The notes under the pieces: model-generated
Told to the model about the DNA's origin: nothing
Seen by the model: the letters and a program-made list of their open reading frames with translations, nothing else
The model's database searches: none
In this document: positions 5,523 through 5,962 of the stretch, in pieces
Position numbering within the stretch: position 1 is the stretch's first letter
Layout of the letters: every line of letters starts with the position of its first letter
Assembly: GCA_903908785.1 (NCBI GenBank)
Contig: CAIVTL010000163.1
Coordinates: forward strand, 1 to 5,962
Origin: Caldifarciminota bacterium
GTDB taxonomy: Bacteria; Hydrothermota; Tepidihabitantia; Tepidihabitantales; Tepidihabitantaceae
Direction of reading: 5' to 3'
DNA: 5,962 nucleotides
Translations under genes and position numbers: made by a program

Positions 5523-5587
5523 CTCTACCTCTGCCTCAACCTTAACCTTGACCTCTACTTTACCTTTACCTTTGTCTTTACCTTTGT
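5523..5587 (+). repeat. Hexamer array I (about 11 units)
   Basis: Here the period is 6 bases, not 7: CTCTAC, CTCTGC, CTCAAC, CTTAAC, CTTGAC, CTCTAC, a 5-base TTTAC, CTTTAC, CTTTGT, CTTTAC, CTTTGT. The plus strand is strongly pyrimidine-rich. It lies between the two small minus-strand genes. The plus-strand ORF through it gives an alternating dipeptide-like pattern and is not considered coding. Confidence 0.85.
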
Positions 5588-5674
5588 CTATTTCCCTGTC
5601 GGCTTGGAGGAATCAGGCGTCACAAGGATGCCTCCCGTGGTGTCCGCGGGTCTGACCGACCCTGATTGGCCGGG

Positions 5675-5788
5675 TCAGCCGCCGCCGGTGCCGCCGCCGT
5701 ACGAACCGGCACTGCCCGGCTTGCTGTTTCCACAGGAGATTACCGCCGCGGACAAGGCCGCGAGTGCGAGGAACAACAGTCGTTTCAT
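5675..5788 (-). CDS. Very small lipoprotein (37 aa precursor)
   Basis: Read from the minus strand, ATG at 5786-5788 opens a 37-codon frame ending in TGA at 5675-5677. Residues 1-18 are a textbook lipoprotein signal: MKR, hydrophobic LLFLALAALSAA, then the lipobox V16-I17-S18-C19. After cleavage and acylation at Cys19 only 19 residues remain, beginning CGNSKPGSAGSY and ending in glycine-rich GGGTGGG. GAGG lies five bases before the ATG, and a strong promoter (TTGACC, 16 bases, TACAAT) lies 34-61 bases upstream. The Gly-only tail suggests a flexible peptide rather than a folded domain. Similar tiny lipoproteins include entericidin-type peptides and colicin lysis proteins, but there is no sequence evidence for either. 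It could also be the preserved 5' end of a once longer gene. It likely shares a transcript with the His-rich gene. Confidence 0.75.
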   Translation of the reverse strand: MKRLLFLALAALSAAVISCGNSKPGSAGSYGGGTGGG

Positions 5789-5821
5789 GAGTACCTCATT
5801 TCTGTGATTGAGAACCGGTAG

Positions 5822-5849
5822 ATTGTAGTCTGACTCCGGGCCGGGTCAA
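5822..5849 (-). promoter_or_regulatory. Sigma-70-like promoter of the lipoprotein gene
   Basis: On the minus strand TTGACC (5844-5849), 16 bases, TACAAT (5822-5827). Expected start near 5815 leaves a leader of about 27 bases before ATG 5788. It has the same layout as the promoter at 1508-1535. Confidence 0.75.
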
Positions 5850-5863
5850 ACGTGTACACAAGG

Positions 5864-5898
5864 TGAAGGGGAAAGTGGAAAGGGGAAATGGCAAATGA
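5864..5898 (+). repeat. Heptamer array J, near-copy of array F
   Basis: Units TGAAGGG, GAAAGTG, GAAAGGG, GAAATGG and CAAATGA. Thirty-one or so of 35 bases agree with array F (4362-4396), with the same unit order. It sits 14 bases upstream of the -35 box of the lipoprotein promoter, in the same relative orientation as F. Confidence 0.85.
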
Positions 5899-5934
5899 CA
5901 GGAAGCGGAGGCGAACCGGAACCGGAGAAAGAGC

Positions 5935-5958
5935 CACGAAGACACGAAAGCACGAAAC
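5935..5958 (+). repeat. Octamer array K (CACGAARN, three units)
   Basis: CACGAAGA, CACGAAAG and CACGAAAC: an 8-base period, possibly continuing past the window end. Related words occur on the minus strand at about 1355-1380 and on the plus strand near 3513-3520. Confidence 0.7.
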
Positions 5959-5962
5959 GGAC

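Noticed and set aside
5650..5677. Possible terminator after the lipoprotein gene (GACCC/GGGTC)
   Set aside because: Only five pairs with a nine-base loop and no T-run; too weak to call.
5457..5807. Plus-strand ORF of 116 codons with alternating Leu/Asn/Thr/Phe
   Set aside because: Its pattern comes from the hexamer array, and its 3' half is antisense to the well-supported lipoprotein gene.

Overview
The window reads as a GC-rich bacterial chromosome segment. It has compact genes with good Shine-Dalgarno sites, sigma-70-like promoters, and intergenic gaps full of short degenerate tandem repeats. The large exported protein ends in a FlgD-Ig/type-IX-sorting-like domain, which points to the FCB group or a neighbouring candidate phylum. 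The mix of that tail, an archaeal-type protein disulfide oxidoreductase and heptamer-rich gaps recalls candidate division WOR-3 (Stahlbacteria). The placement is an inference; no marker gene here proves it.

Layout: (1) The 3' end of hflX (+) runs to 364, and its stop codon sits in the loop of a perfect 13-bp hairpin. (2) Convergent to it is a two-domain thioredoxin-fold oxidoreductase (509-1165, -). (3) After a 410-base gap comes a 547-residue exported six-bladed Asp-box propeller protein (1579-3222, +), with its own promoter, a TTG start and a strong terminator hairpin. (4) Then follow four minus-strand genes: an exported protein of unknown function (3581-4183), an unknown soluble protein (4523-5050), a His-rich small membrane protein (5215-5445) and a 37-codon lipoprotein gene (5675-5788) that is easily missed.

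Three promoters share one pattern, TTGAC(A/C), 16-17 bases, TACA(A/C)T. All three drive genes with an export signal.

The most unusual content is between the genes: eleven short arrays with 6-, 7- or 8-base periods, each with its own consensus and units differing by one or a few bases. Two arrays 1.5 kb apart are almost the same and lie just upstream of two of these promoters in the same orientation. Three gene 3' ends share the word CGCGAGTT where a hairpin or array begins, and in the oxidoreductase gene the array supplies the stop codon. I see no CRISPR array, tRNA, rRNA, transposase or recognisable defence system.
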